Counted from the stretch's first letter, positions 1 to 8,032 are shown. The stretch: DNA of 64,000 bases from JADGQM01 sp964441945 (GCA_964441945.1 CAYTWB010000007.1:34347-98346), one strand, 5' to 3'. The notes: generated from the sequence alone by a model not told the origin. Made by a program: numbers and translations.

Positions 1-278
1 CTGCAGCCTTCTTTGACGCCGTCAAGGGCGCCAAGAATGTGATCGTCTGTGATCGAGTTTCTTCCTTTACCGGTGGCGATGTTGCCGCGCCGGTTGCGCT
101 CGAAGTCAAGTCGATATTCTATGATCGCAAGCATTATCCCAAGGTGAGAAACTTCCTGGTTGGTCTGGGTGGCAGAGACGTCTCCGTTGAAAACTTTACC
201 GAGATGGCCGATCAGATTGCTGCGTCCAAAGATGATGGCGTGCCTGTAGCTTATGAATTCATCAATGTGAGGGAATAA
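1..278 (+). CDS. porA: Pyruvate:ferredoxin oxidoreductase alpha subunit, C-terminal fragment
   Basis: This is the last 91 codons of a gene cut by the window edge; the open frame runs in from base 3 with no start codon of its own (the GTG at 39 is an internal valine). The residues, including VIVCDRVSSF near the front and the ending VPVAYEFINVRE, resemble the C-terminal domain of the alpha subunit of 2-oxoacid:ferredoxin oxidoreductases, which carries the transketolase C-terminal fold. The stop codon abuts the ATG of porB, so the two are co-transcribed and probably translationally coupled. The enzyme oxidises pyruvate to acetyl-CoA and CO2 in the cytosol and reduces ferredoxin, a central step in anaerobes. 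The assignment rests on the fragment plus the clear porB next door. Confidence 0.85.
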   Translation, partial: AAFFDAVKGAKNVIVCDRVSSFTGGDVAAPVALEVKSIFYDRKHYPKVRNFLVGLGGRDVSVENFTEMADQIAASKDDGVPVAYEFINVRE

Positions 279-1280
279 ATGGGAATCGCATCTGAAGCTC
301 TGAAGAATTTCAAGGGGTTCAACCTCAAGAATCTGCCTGAGGTGGAGCCGTTGTCGCCCGGTCACAGGGCATGCCAGGGCTGTGGGGAAGTATTGGCCTT
401 GCGGCAAGCCATGAAGGCACTGGGCAATAACGTTGTTGTTTGCAGCGCTACCGGGTGTATGGAAATCATTACCTCTCCATTCCCGCAGACTGCGTGGAGA
501 GTGCCGTGGATGCACGTGGCGTTCGAAAACGCAGCGGCAGTGGCCACCGGTGCTGAAGCGGCCTATAAAGCCATGAACCGCAAGGGCATCATCAATTCGC
601 CCGACACGGTCTTCGTCGGAATGGGCGGCGACGGCGCCACGGCGGACATTGGTATGCAGGCATTGAGCGGCGCCCTCGAGCGCGGCCACAACTTCATCTA
701 TTTCTGCTTCGACAATGAAGCCTACATGAATACCGGTATTCAAAGGTCGTCTTCGACTCCTTACGGTGCCGCGACGACCACCTCTCCCGCCGGCAAGAAG
801 AGCATCGGCCAGTCAACCTGGAAGAAGAACATGGCTGAGATCGCCGTGGCACACGGTGCGCCTTACGTTGCCACCTGTTCGCCTGCCTTCCCCATCGACC
901 TGATGAATAAGGTGAAGAAGGCATCGATGGTCCCCGGCCCTGCCTACCTTCATTTCTATTCACCTTGCCCGACCGGTTGGCGCTGCGGCATCGAAGAGAG
1001 CGTGGAAATGGCCAGACTGGCTGTCCAGTCGAAGGTCTTCCCGCTGTACGAGGTGATCGACGGCCAGTACTTCCTCTCCCGCAAGGTGGCCAAGCCCAAG
1101 CCGGTGAGCGAGTATTTCAAGCCGCAGCGGCGGTTCCGCCATTTGACCGAGGCCGAAGTGGCGAAGATCCAGGCAAGGATCGATGCCGACTATGAGAAGC
1201 TTCTGTCGAAGTGCGTCACCGAAGCCAAAACAAAAGAGAAGCCGGAGCAGGAAAGCTCCAAAAGCCTGAACGGTGCCTAG
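279..1280 (+). CDS. porB: Pyruvate:ferredoxin oxidoreductase beta subunit
   Basis: This is the thiamine-diphosphate-binding subunit of pyruvate (2-oxoacid):ferredoxin oxidoreductase, 333 residues, the normal size for the four-subunit type. Cys32 and Cys35 (CQGC), Cys60, and Cys230/Cys236 in SPCPTGWRC include the expected ligands of the subunit's [4Fe-4S] cluster. GDG at 118-120 followed by DN at 145-146 is the Mg/TPP motif. The ATG directly follows the porA stop, and a hairpin terminator lies about 50 bases after the porB stop, so this is the last gene of the por operon. Substrate preference for pyruvate over another 2-oxoacid is family knowledge, not visible in the sequence. The last ~40 residues are charged (KTKEKPEQESSKS) and probably disordered. 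Confidence 0.92.
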   Translation: MGIASEALKNFKGFNLKNLPEVEPLSPGHRACQGCGEVLALRQAMKALGNNVVVCSATGCMEIITSPFPQTAWRVPWMHVAFENAAAVATGAEAAYKAMNRKGIINSPDTVFVGMGGDGATADIGMQALSGALERGHNFIYFCFDNEAYMNTGIQRSSSTPYGAATTTSPAGKKSIGQSTWKKNMAEIAVAHGAPYVATCSPAFPIDLMNKVKKASMVPGPAYLHFYSPCPTGWRCGIEESVEMARLAVQSKVFPLYEVIDGQYFLSRKVAKPKPVSEYFKPQRRFRHLTEAEVAKIQARIDADYEKLLSKCVTEAKTKEKPEQESSKSLNGA

Positions 1281-1330
1281 ACACTGTCTAAGGTTTGGAT
1301 GCGAATGATTCAAACTTAGGCTATTGACAA

Positions 1331-1366
1331 ACGAGGAGTACTCTGTTAAGCAGTGCTCCTCGTTTT
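1331..1366 (+). terminator. Rho-independent terminator of the por operon
   Basis: A 12-bp stem (1331-1342 with 1352-1363, one G-T pair) encloses a 9-base loop and is followed by TTTT. It sits 50 bases past porB. A TTGACA hexamer at 1324-1329 just upstream could be the -35 of a tRNA-Asn promoter, but the matching -10 is poor. Confidence 0.85.
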
Positions 1367-1375
1367 GAGTTTTGT

Positions 1376-1451
1376 TCCCCGGTAGCTCAATCGGCAGAGC
1401 GGGTGGCTGTTAACCACTAGGTTGATGGTTCGAGTCCGTCCCGGGGAGCCA
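1376..1451 (+). tRNA. tRNA-Asn (anticodon GTT)
   Basis: A full cloverleaf can be drawn. Acceptor TCCCCGG (1376-1382) pairs with CCGGGGA (1441-1447); the D arm is GCTC/GAGC; the anticodon stem GGTGG/CCACT carries loop CTGTTAA with anticodon GTT; the T arm holds GGTTCGAGTCC. CCA is encoded at 1449-1451. A strong terminator follows. The AspRS-GatC/GatB block near 29-34 kb may act on this tRNA if Asn-tRNA is made by transamidation in this organism. Confidence 0.97.
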
Positions 1452-1460
1452 GAAAAATCA

Positions 1461-1491
1461 AGGGCTTAGATAGCACATCTAAGCCCTTTTT
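1461..1491 (+). terminator. Terminator after tRNA-Asn
   Basis: A perfect 11-bp stem (1461-1471 with 1477-1487) with a 5-base loop runs into TTTTT. It starts ten bases after the CCA end of the tRNA. Confidence 0.93.
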
Positions 1492-1614
1492 GTTCCTTTC
1501 GGAATCAATATCTCACGCTACTCCTTCAAAGGAGAGTAAGATATCCTCTCCTTATAACCCCGGATGAGATCAAATTCGGCCAATGCCGCAAACCTTCCAG
1601 CAAAGGAGGCTGGT

Positions 1615-1950
1615 ATGCGTGACACATCCAGTACAGTAAAAGGCAAGGCGTTCAATCTGGCTGCATTCATCGACTACGCCGGCGGCTCTGTGGTCAGCAA
1701 GACCCTGCTGAAGAAAGACGTCGGGAATGTCACCCTCTTCGCATTTGATTCGGGCCAGGGGCTCAGTGAACACACGGCCCCTTTTGACGCGATGGTCTAT
1801 ATCCTGGACGGCGAGGCGGAGATTGTGCTTGGCGGCCAGCCGCAGACTGTTTCGGCCGGAGAAATGCTGATTATGCCGGCCAACGTCTCCCATGCGCTTC
1901 AGGCCTGCAAACCATTCAAAATGCTGTTGGTCATGATTCGAGGTGAGTAA
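1615..1950 (+). CDS. Cupin-domain protein
   Basis: A 111-residue single-domain cupin_2-type protein. The ATG at 1615 is chosen over the in-frame ATG at 1564 because AAAGGAGG lies at the right distance before it. The first cupin motif is GQGLSEHTAPFDA, with His53 but without the second His of the usual HxH pair. The second motif is AGEMLIMPANVSHA, with Pro88 and His93. The metal site is therefore incomplete and metal binding is uncertain. Small cupins of this kind bind small molecules or act as minor enzymes; the substrate cannot be read from the sequence. It stands alone after the tRNA-Asn terminator and before a long gene-free repeat region. Confidence 0.85.
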   Translation: MRDTSSTVKGKAFNLAAFIDYAGGSVVSKTLLKKDVGNVTLFAFDSGQGLSEHTAPFDAMVYILDGEAEIVLGGQPQTVSAGEMLIMPANVSHALQACKPFKMLLVMIRGE

Positions 1951-2009
1951 GAGACTATCTCAGAACTCGCTCACACCGTCACCCAGGGGAAGGCCCATGC
2001 GCGTCAACT
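1950..2009 (+). repeat. Dispersed repeat segment shared with 38.8 kb and 48.6 kb
   Basis: Bases 1950-1984 are a perfect 35-base inverted copy of 38765-38799. Overlapping this, bases 1977-2009 match 48605-48637 at 29 of 33 positions. The repeat begins in the stop codon of the cupin gene. Read directly from the sequence; the function is unknown. Confidence 0.9.
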
Positions 2010-2157
2010 CTAGAGAATTCAAGTGTACTTGCAAATAACTAGGGTCTCGGCTGCAGACAGAAATCGTCACCCCAATGACTGGCGCCTCAAACGGTATATC
2101 AGCAACTTCTGTGTCCCCAGGTACAGCTTCGCATAAGTGAGTGTCCGTTGTCTGTGG

Positions 2158-2355
2158 CATGGGCGTCGCGCCCATGGTAACCACGGGCTGGAAGCCCGTG
2201 CCCCAGGATGAGCAACGGGGTCACCTTATTGTGCGGGCTGTAGCAGGCAGTGCAAACGAGCATAATGAGCCCAGAATGGGGCTAAACATACCAGCCCAGG
2301 GCAACGCCCTGGGGAGAGATGGGCCAATCACCACCCAATACAAGCCCTGAAAGGG
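2158..2355. repeat. Cluster of four short G/C hairpins
   Basis: Four near-perfect palindromes occur within 200 bases: 2158-2176 (8-bp arms, loop TCG), 2182-2200 (8-bp arms, loop GGA), 2295-2313 (8-bp arms, loop AAC) and 2344-2355 (5-bp arms). All are built on GGGC/GCCC arms with three-base loops. None has a T-run, so they are not ordinary terminators. They look like REP-type palindromes. Confidence 0.75.
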
Positions 2356-2507
2356 CGAAACAAAGAACAGCACAATGCCGCATTCTTGCCAAGATCCTCA
2401 TGCATGTCTTCTGCCGATCATTTCAAAATGAATTAGCCCTGTCGGGTGCAATCAAAAGCGGGAGTAATTGGCAAGGAGGTCCCTCTTGCCTGGAATTCCG
2501 CCAATAT

Positions 2508-2675
2508 CGTCATTCCGGCAGGTTTAAGCCGGAATCCAGCCGTACAGTTGTATTGCACACGCAGCTCTCTTATGAAACTTCATATGTCCAAATGAAGTTT
2601 CAAGGCTGCGTTTAAACCGCATCCAGAGAGGCGGCGGCCCCGCTGGATTCCGGCTAGAAGCATGCCGGAATGACG
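2508..2675. repeat. Palindrome-bounded repeat element (CGTCATTCCGGC family)
   Basis: The element opens with CGTCATTCCGGC and closes with GCCGGAATGACG; each end is itself a ~30-base imperfect hairpin (arms GCCGGAATCCAG and CTGGATTCCGGC). The 168-base unit holds no gene. Related palindromes occur at 38712-38772 and 48692-48772. Confidence 0.85.
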
Positions 2676-2962
2676 GATTGTGTCTGTACAGGCAATAGGT
2701 TTGTTCCGTCCTGGGGTGGCGTTACTCTCACTTTTGATTGCACCCTAGCCCTGTGGGGAGTTTGACTTGGTTGCCAGTCTGTGGCATATGCTTGGCTGAA
2801 GATAGGGCCGGAGGCGAAAGGCGTTGAAGAGTCCCCTATTCAAATTGGAACGGGGTTTGAATGAGCCGCGCAAGCATTGAGAAGTGCTGGTCGAGATGGA
2901 CCCCGTGCAGGCCCTTCGGCAGGCGTTTCTGACTTCAGGGGAGAACCACAAGGAGGATAAAG

Positions 2963-3640
2963 ATGGCTGAGGATCTATTGAGCAAAGGTGCAATCCTGCA
3001 GCGCGATAAGGAAACGTATGCAATTGCCCCGCACATTCCCGGAGGCATTATCACCGATTTTAGTGTCCTGCGCAAAATTGCCGACACCGCCGAAAAGTTC
3101 GGCCTCAAGGCTGTGAAACTCACCTCTGCGGGACGATTTGCCCTGGTGGGTATTCGTGCCGAGGATGTGGACCAGGTCTGGCAGGAGCTGGGTCTATCAC
3201 CGGGAGCAGCCGTTGGGCTCTGTGTGCGTTCAATTAAAATCTGCCCCGGCACCACCTTTTGCCGCCTTGGGGCCCAGGATGCTGTGGGAATAGGCTTGAA
3301 GCTGGACGCCAAGTACCATGGATACACCCTGCCATATAAGTTCAAGATCGGTGTTTCCGGGTGCCCTAACAATTGCTCGGAATCCTCGATCAAGGACCTG
3401 GGCCTAGTTGGGGCTGCGAAAGGCTGGCGCCTTCTGGCAGGCGGTTTTGCCTCGGGCCTCAAACCCCGGCTTGCGGATGTGATTGCCACGGGTCTCAGCG
3501 ATGAAGAGGCTCTGGCTGCAATCGACAGGGTGGTGGAATGGTACAGGCAGGCCGGGAAGGCGAAGCGTCTGGGGCGTGTGATCGATGAAATCGGTCTGGA
3601 AAAGTTCCTTGCGGAGGTGGGTTTGCCTGCTGCAGGATAG
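2963..3640 (+). CDS. Small assimilatory-type (low-spin) siroheme sulfite reductase
   Basis: A 225-residue cytosolic siroheme/[4Fe-4S] protein, about half the size of a full sulfite or nitrite reductase, with one ferredoxin-like half-domain (about 15-80) and one siroheme domain. Ligands for the coupled cluster are Cys94 and Cys100 (CPGTTFC) and Cys134 and Cys138 (CPNNC); Cys138 would be the shared siroheme ligand. This matches the small sulfite reductases of ~220 residues described in Desulfovibrio and relatives, which can reduce sulfite to sulfide but whose role in the cell is unclear. AAGGAGG precedes the ATG. No partner subunit or electron carrier lies next to it, so it is probably monomeric. 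It is not dissimilatory DsrAB. Confidence 0.88.
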   Translation: MAEDLLSKGAILQRDKETYAIAPHIPGGIITDFSVLRKIADTAEKFGLKAVKLTSAGRFALVGIRAEDVDQVWQELGLSPGAAVGLCVRSIKICPGTTFCRLGAQDAVGIGLKLDAKYHGYTLPYKFKIGVSGCPNNCSESSIKDLGLVGAAKGWRLLAGGFASGLKPRLADVIATGLSDEEALAAIDRVVEWYRQAGKAKRLGRVIDEIGLEKFLAEVGLPAAG

Positions 3641-3674
3641 GTTGCTTTGGGTTGTCCTCCGATCTCGTGTTTTG

Positions 3675-3695
3675 GCCTCCGGCAAAGCCGGAGGC
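3675..3695. repeat. Perfect 9-bp hairpin between convergent genes
   Basis: GCCTCCGGC and GCCGGAGGC flank a three-base loop between the sulfite reductase gene and the convergent secreted-protein gene. There is no T-run on either strand. It may help end transcription or protect the 3' end. Confidence 0.6.
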
Positions 3696-3814
3696 TGCAC
3701 AAGTGCCGCCCCTTAAAGAGGGTACAAGACGCTTTGGGGGGGAGGTCCAGGGCGGGGGCGCTTTTTCCCCCTTTGGACGAATCGCTCGTTCCTCAGTGCG
3801 CTGCCAAGGCGACT

Positions 3815-5080
3815 CTATGGGCTAATTCCGTCCCATCCGGCCAGTCTCGCCATCATCCACCAAAAGGCCTGGGTTTTCATCTTGCACATCAATCCATGTG
3901 AATGGGCACAATCTTCCGGTAGATCCACGCAATCATCGGGGTGCTCATCGCACCAGGCATCACACCACGTACAGCCGTCGTACGCGTTCGGGTAGTAGTT
4001 CCCGGCCGGATCAAACCGTTCGATGTCCGCGAAGTCGAACAAGACCTTTCCGTTGTGACCGGCATGGTTCCAAACCAGATCATTGTTGTGAATCAAGTGC
4101 TTTGATTCCGGGTCGGTGTGTCCCGTCATCAGAATGAAGCGCATGCTCGGGTACTCGGTCCCGAGACCATCGAGGGCATCCAGATATTGGGTGACCGTGG
4201 CATCATCGTTGTCGGACTGCTGACCGCACCAGCTCCACATGGAATAGTTGAACAGGCCTGTATCGGCAACCGAACGTGTCTTGTTGAGGCCGTCCGTTGT
4301 GCTCCAGTAGAGCTCCGGCGTGATATAGCTGTCTCCCCCGTTATTATTGCCGTCAAAGATTCTCAATGCATTGGGAGCTACCGGAAGACCGGGAGGGTCA
4401 TACTTTACAGCATAATTGTATTTGGCATTCTGTTGTTTCCAATACTCCAGCCCGGTAACAATCTGAGAACCGTGAGAAGTGTGGGCAAAATGAAGGGTGA
4501 GCTCCCTTGCTGCCGCCAACCAGCTATCGGGAATCCTCGAAATGTCCGCACTGGTATGATCGATAATGATCGCAGCGGCGTGCTGGCCGGACGACACGGT
4601 GAACGCCTGCCACGCGCTGTATTGGCCCCAACGGGAAGCCTTCCCGGCCCTCACCCTGAATTGATAGGGTCTGTCGCTGAGGTTTACCTCGGGTTGGTAG
4701 GAACACTTGCCGGAAGCGCAAACAGAACGTGCGTTGACCTGTTTCAGCAGAATGTCCCTGATTTGTTCCGGCAGATGGAGAACCAGCTCATATCGTGTAG
4801 CTCGCTTTACCGCTTTCCATTTGTACTTCGGCCTCTCGGTAGTGATTGTCCCGGAAGGAGCAATCAGTTTGGGGGCGGCCAGCGCTTTGTCAGCGACTTC
4901 TTGGGGCATTTGTGCCTGGTCGGGTGACTCCTGCAACCCGGCATCCGAGATCAAATGATCGACCCGGGATGCTTCAGCCGCGACAAGGTTCAGCGCCATA
5001 AATCCTGTAACAATCAAAAACATCGTGAGAAAGGCCAACAAAACACTTTTGAAACTGGACCCATGTCCGGACGGCTTCAT
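3815..5080 (-). CDS. Secreted protein with fibronectin-III-like domain, function unknown
   Basis: A 421-residue protein beginning MKPSGHGSS. The start is fixed by GGAGG eight bases upstream of this ATG; a TTG seven codons earlier lacks such a site. Residues 10-36 form a signal peptide or membrane anchor. Residues ~75-175 look like a fibronectin-III/Ig-type beta domain (YKWKAVKRATRYELVLH, PYQFRVRAG). The C-terminal ~240 residues contain AHTSHGSQ, ILMTGHTD and a cysteine-rich stretch (DGCTWCDAWCDEHPDDC). The repeated His/Ser/Asp motifs suggest a hydrolase-like fold, but I do not recognise a characterised family. Many cysteines after a signal peptide fit a disulfide-bonded periplasmic or surface protein. 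It is transcribed alone, divergently from the receiver-TPR gene. Confidence 0.75.
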   Translation of the reverse strand: MKPSGHGSSFKSVLLAFLTMFLIVTGFMALNLVAAEASRVDHLISDAGLQESPDQAQMPQEVADKALAAPKLIAPSGTITTERPKYKWKAVKRATRYELVLHLPEQIRDILLKQVNARSVCASGKCSYQPEVNLSDRPYQFRVRAGKASRWGQYSAWQAFTVSSGQHAAAIIIDHTSADISRIPDSWLAAARELTLHFAHTSHGSQIVTGLEYWKQQNAKYNYAVKYDPPGLPVAPNALRIFDGNNNGGDSYITPELYWSTTDGLNKTRSVADTGLFNYSMWSWCGQQSDNDDATVTQYLDALDGLGTEYPSMRFILMTGHTDPESKHLIHNNDLVWNHAGHNGKVLFDFADIERFDPAGNYYPNAYDGCTWCDAWCDEHPDDCVDLPEDCAHSHGLMCKMKTQAFWWMMARLAGWDGISP

Positions 5081-5535
5081 GTATCTTCCTCCTTTTTCCA
5101 ACGGATGAAAAGCTCACCACCGACGGATATCGGTGGCCCAAGGCTGATGGAGGGTGATGACATCAGTCAATTAAACGTAACATGGGGAGAGTGAAGAATC
5201 AATGTGACTGCCATTTAGAGTCAGGGCTAATCTGTTCTGGAATGATCCAATCATTATGGTGATGGGTTAGCCCCTATTCCCGGTATTTTTGCATGGGAAT
5301 TTGCAAGGAGTCTCCGATATTCATCCTGAATGAGAACAAATCTACCGTGTATTTAGAGCTGGTCCGTCCTGGCTAGGTTGCCTGAGATCTCCCGATGGGA
5401 AGGGAGATTGCGATAGAGTCTGGATTTTTTGGAAGATCGGGCGGCAAAACCCAATGGGTTCCGCTGTGGACAACCGGGTTGGAGAACGATATAAACCTCA
5501 GAAACTCAATTTCGCATTCGAGAGGAGGGTTGGAA
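5081..5535. other. Divergent intergenic region
   Basis: 455 bases separate the start codons of the secreted protein (minus strand) and the receiver-TPR protein (plus strand). It is AT-richer than its surroundings around 5200-5370 and must hold both promoters. I see no convincing sigma-70 or sigma-54 pair, no stable hairpin with a T-run and no gene. Confidence 0.6.
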
Positions 5536-6720
5536 ATGGTTTTCTTCAAGGGGCAAATGGCGAAGCAGAAGCAATCCAGCAGTATAAGCATACTCATTGT
5601 TGATGATATACCTCAAATGCGGGAAACGGTCCGGAGCATGCTCAGATCGTATGGTTACACTACTCTGCACCTTGCGGACAGCGGCAATCGTGCTCTGGGG
5701 GTCATCGAGAGCCATTTGATAGACATGGTTATCACAGACTGGAATATGCCCAATATGCCGGGCATTGAACTGGTGAAGAAACTCAAGAATGACCCCAAGC
5801 TCTTCACGGTACCGGTGCTGATGATTTCCGACGAAAGGACTGTCGATAAGGTACTCTACGCCATCGAGGAAGGCGTGGACGGTTTTCTGGTCAAACCATT
5901 CAGTGAAGAGCAATTGATCAAGCACGTTCGCCGCGTATTCGGGAAGGTCAACAGTGCAGATGAAACTGAAAAACTGGTCTTTGAAGTGAGGCGTTTGAAG
6001 CTGTCCGGGAAATACAGGGAGGCGCTCGAACTCGGAGATAAGATCCTGAATGTTCGTATTCACCCGAGAGTTGTTCTAATGATGTGTGAGTGTCTTTATC
6101 ATGTAAAAGAGTATGATAAAGCAATGAATATGATGCTTGATTCTGATGAGGAATCCAGGAATAGCGAACATACGAATCTGCTTGGTAAGATCTACATGAA
6201 ACTGGGCAAGGAAGATCAAGGAATTCTGTACCTTGAGCAGGCTGTTAAGAGAAATAACTTGAACAATGATCGAAAAATCGATTTAGCTCGTGCCTATGTC
6301 AACATAGGAAGAATTGAAGATGCAGAAAAGGTGGTTAGTGCAATAATTCGCTCCAGTCCGACTGACTTAAACCTGGTAGATATAGCTCAGCTCTATCTTG
6401 ATATGGGTGAAGTCGATAGAGCTGGATCGTATCTCAAGCAGACCGTTGATCCTATTCCTGAAACAGTAAGTGTTTTTAATAATTATGCCATAGCCTTGCG
6501 AAAAACAAACCGGTATGAAGAAAGTGCGAACATCTACAGAAGGTGCCTGGAGATTTCCCCCGGTTCAGGAATACTCCATTACAATCTGGGGTTCTTGCTC
6601 ACCACTCTCGGGAAACCGTTGGAAGCGAAAAAGGTCCTGCAGAAAGCTCTGAAGCTCAATCCCGAGGATCAGCACGCCAGGTCCCTCCTGGAGAAGGTCG
6701 ATGCGCAACTTGGACGATGA
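5536..6720 (+). CDS. Response regulator receiver protein with TPR output domain
   Basis: A 394-residue cytosolic signalling protein. Residues 15-135 form a CheY-like receiver: acidic pair Asp23/Asp24, phospho-acceptor Asp68 (VITDWNMPNMPG), Ser98 at the Thr/Ser switch position and Lys120 (FLVKPF). The rest is at least five TPR-like helical repeats (for example YLDMGEVDRAGSYLKQ and LGFLLTTLGKPLEAKKVL), so output is probably through protein contacts, not DNA binding. The ATG at 5536 has GAGGAGGG upstream; an earlier in-frame start at 5395 does not. No histidine kinase is adjacent. Codon use in the TPR half is more AT-rich than in the neighbouring genes. Confidence 0.88.
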   Translation: MVFFKGQMAKQKQSSSISILIVDDIPQMRETVRSMLRSYGYTTLHLADSGNRALGVIESHLIDMVITDWNMPNMPGIELVKKLKNDPKLFTVPVLMISDERTVDKVLYAIEEGVDGFLVKPFSEEQLIKHVRRVFGKVNSADETEKLVFEVRRLKLSGKYREALELGDKILNVRIHPRVVLMMCECLYHVKEYDKAMNMMLDSDEESRNSEHTNLLGKIYMKLGKEDQGILYLEQAVKRNNLNNDRKIDLARAYVNIGRIEDAEKVVSAIIRSSPTDLNLVDIAQLYLDMGEVDRAGSYLKQTVDPIPETVSVFNNYAIALRKTNRYEESANIYRRCLEISPGSGILHYNLGFLLTTLGKPLEAKKVLQKALKLNPEDQHARSLLEKVDAQLGR

Positions 6721-6760
6721 CCCGCCGGTGTACGAGGCTGCAAGGCAGAGGAAGGGAAAC

Positions 6761-6777
6761 GGTCTGGGTCCCAGACC
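6761..6777. repeat. Hairpin between convergent genes
   Basis: GGTCTGGG and CCCAGACC form perfect 8-bp arms around one base. It lies in the 105-base gap between the receiver-TPR gene and the convergent methyltransferase gene and has no T-run. Confidence 0.5.
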
Positions 6778-6825
6778 CGGGAGGCCGAGAGCCCTGATCT
6801 GCAAATCGATGCTGAGCCGTTTCGG

Positions 6826-7575
6826 CTATCTTCCCGGCACGTCCAACAAGGTTGTCTTCTTCTTCAGGGTCCTGAGCGTCAGGTAGACAATCAGGCCCGT
6901 GCAGAAGAAAAGCACCCATCCGATGCCGATCTGGGGATTGCGGGTATGCACCACGATTTCCCGCAGCACGTTCAGGGCGGTAAACGAGGCAATCAGGGCA
7001 AAGAATCCGGAATACTCCCTCTTGAGGACCTTTCTGAGAGAGAAGGTCAAATCCGGCCGGTTCCAGTTTCCAAAACGCGGCAGGAACGGCGGTGTCCGAT
7101 CCGACCATTCCAGGTAAAGGACGCCGAATTTCCGTCGCAGGAATTCCTCTTCGGCAAAAGCAATCCGCTCGTAATACACCCAGAAGAGCAGCGCTCCTAT
7201 CGCCGCAAACCACCAGACCCTGATAAACAGCAGCAGACCGAAAATGATCATCAGGTTCCCCAGGTAAAGGGGATGTCGAACAACGGAATAGATTCCCGTC
7301 GTATTGAGCACGGAGGCAATTTGTTCTCTGGTGTTCCGCCCGGATGTTCCCGATGGAACAAAGGCGACCGTAAGGCAGCGAACGGCAAAACCGAGGATTG
7401 ACAGAACAAAACAGAACGTTTCCCAACAAGGTACCGCCCACCCTGCACTCTCGTGGCTGAGGGAGGCTGAATCGAACAAGGCTACGAGAAACAGGGGCAC
7501 AATGAGCAACGGCAAATAGCTTCTCCATCTGAAAAGCCAGTTGCCCTGCTTTTCAAATTCTTCTCTTAACGCCAT
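6826..7575 (-). CDS. Isoprenylcysteine carboxyl methyltransferase/PEMT-like membrane methyltransferase
   Basis: A 249-residue integral membrane protein with about five hydrophobic segments (roughly 20-35, 52-72, 107-135, 185-200, 215-235). The family signature is GIYSVVRHPLYLGNLM (94-109) followed by EEEFLRRKFGVLYLEW (142-157); together these form the SAM-binding part in ICMT/PEMT-type enzymes. Such proteins methylate prenyl-cysteine, phospholipid head groups or other membrane substrates. The substrate here cannot be told, and a bacterial protein is unlikely to act on prenylated proteins. Its ATG immediately follows the TAA of the upstream 71-residue gene, so the two are translationally coupled. 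Confidence 0.8.
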   Translation of the reverse strand: MALREEFEKQGNWLFRWRSYLPLLIVPLFLVALFDSASLSHESAGWAVPCWETFCFVLSILGFAVRCLTVAFVPSGTSGRNTREQIASVLNTTGIYSVVRHPLYLGNLMIIFGLLLFIRVWWFAAIGALLFWVYYERIAFAEEEFLRRKFGVLYLEWSDRTPPFLPRFGNWNRPDLTFSLRKVLKREYSGFFALIASFTALNVLREIVVHTRNPQIGIGWVLFFCTGLIVYLTLRTLKKKTTLLDVPGR

Positions 7576-7791
7576 TTATTCCTCTATCCTTTGGGAATCA
7601 CCGGAAGGGTCGTCACCGGCTATCTCTTCATCCAGCGACGGCAGGCGGGCTTCGATGATCGTGTTTTTGAGGCTCCAGTAGATACTCCTGAAGTGATCGC
7701 CGAAGCTTCCGGGAGAAATCCTGCCCAGCTCGATGAACTTGATGACGATCTCCTTCGAGTAGCGGAGAATGATTTCTTCGTCGTGTTCCAC
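7576..7791 (-). CDS. Conserved small protein, function unknown
   Basis: A 71-residue soluble protein starting at GTG (VEHDEEIILRYSKE), with an AAAGG-like site upstream. The front half, EIILRYSKEIVIKFIELGRISPG, is amphipathic helical and resembles a short conserved protein I associate with Desulfobacterota genomes, for which I know no demonstrated function. The C-terminus is acidic. It lies directly upstream of, and coupled to, the ICMT-like methyltransferase. A terminator-like hairpin sits ~27 bases before its start codon. Confidence 0.7.
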   Translation of the reverse strand: MEHDEEIILRYSKEIVIKFIELGRISPGSFGDHFRSIYWSLKNTIIEARLPSLDEEIAGDDPSGDSQRIEE

Positions 7792-7818
7792 AATCCAGAC
7801 CTTTCATCGGTTCAAGAC

Positions 7819-7875
7819 AAAAAAGCCTCTGCCAGTCGGAGGGAAGGCCTTTAGGGTTTGAGCAGAGGCTTTTTT
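7819..7875 (-). promoter_or_regulatory. Terminator-like hairpin in the leader (possible attenuator)
   Basis: A perfect 14-bp inverted repeat, AAAAAAGCCTCTGC (7819-7832) and GCAGAGGCTTTTTT (7862-7875), encloses 29 bases. Read on either strand it is a stem ending in six T. It lies between two divergent genes. On the minus strand it ends only ~27 bases before the GTG of the 71-residue gene, the place expected of a transcription attenuator or of the terminator of a small RNA. No known riboswitch class was recognised in the ~150 bases before it. Confidence 0.65.
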
Positions 7876-8032
7876 GGGGTCGGATGAAATACCTGTGCGG
7901 GCATTCCACCACCCGCCTTCCTACTAGCACAATAGTCCCTCCACGTGCAAACGAAAAGGAAATGGAACGTTCCTTCATAGCCGTTTGGAATTCACCTGAA
8001 AAAGAAAAAAATCAGAATTCCCATTATTCTAT

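Larger units (their letters stand above)
1951..2962. other. Gene-free interval of about 1 kb with several repeats
   Basis: No reading frame here has a credible ribosome binding site or recognisable product. The interval holds a dispersed-repeat copy at its left edge, a row of four small hairpins (2158-2355) and a palindrome-bounded element (2508-2675), entered separately. The last ~200 bases before the sulfite reductase gene contain TTGACT followed 17 bases later by CATATG (about 2762-2790), a possible weak promoter. Confidence 0.75.

Noticed and set aside
2141..2615. Two overlapping open frames of 69 and 98 codons
   Set aside because: They run through the hairpin cluster and the CGTCATTCCGGC palindrome, lack ribosome sites and have biased, non-protein-like composition.
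5395..5535. Earlier start for the receiver-TPR protein
   Set aside because: The first 47 codons do not resemble receiver domains, and the ATG at 5536 has a strong ribosome binding site.
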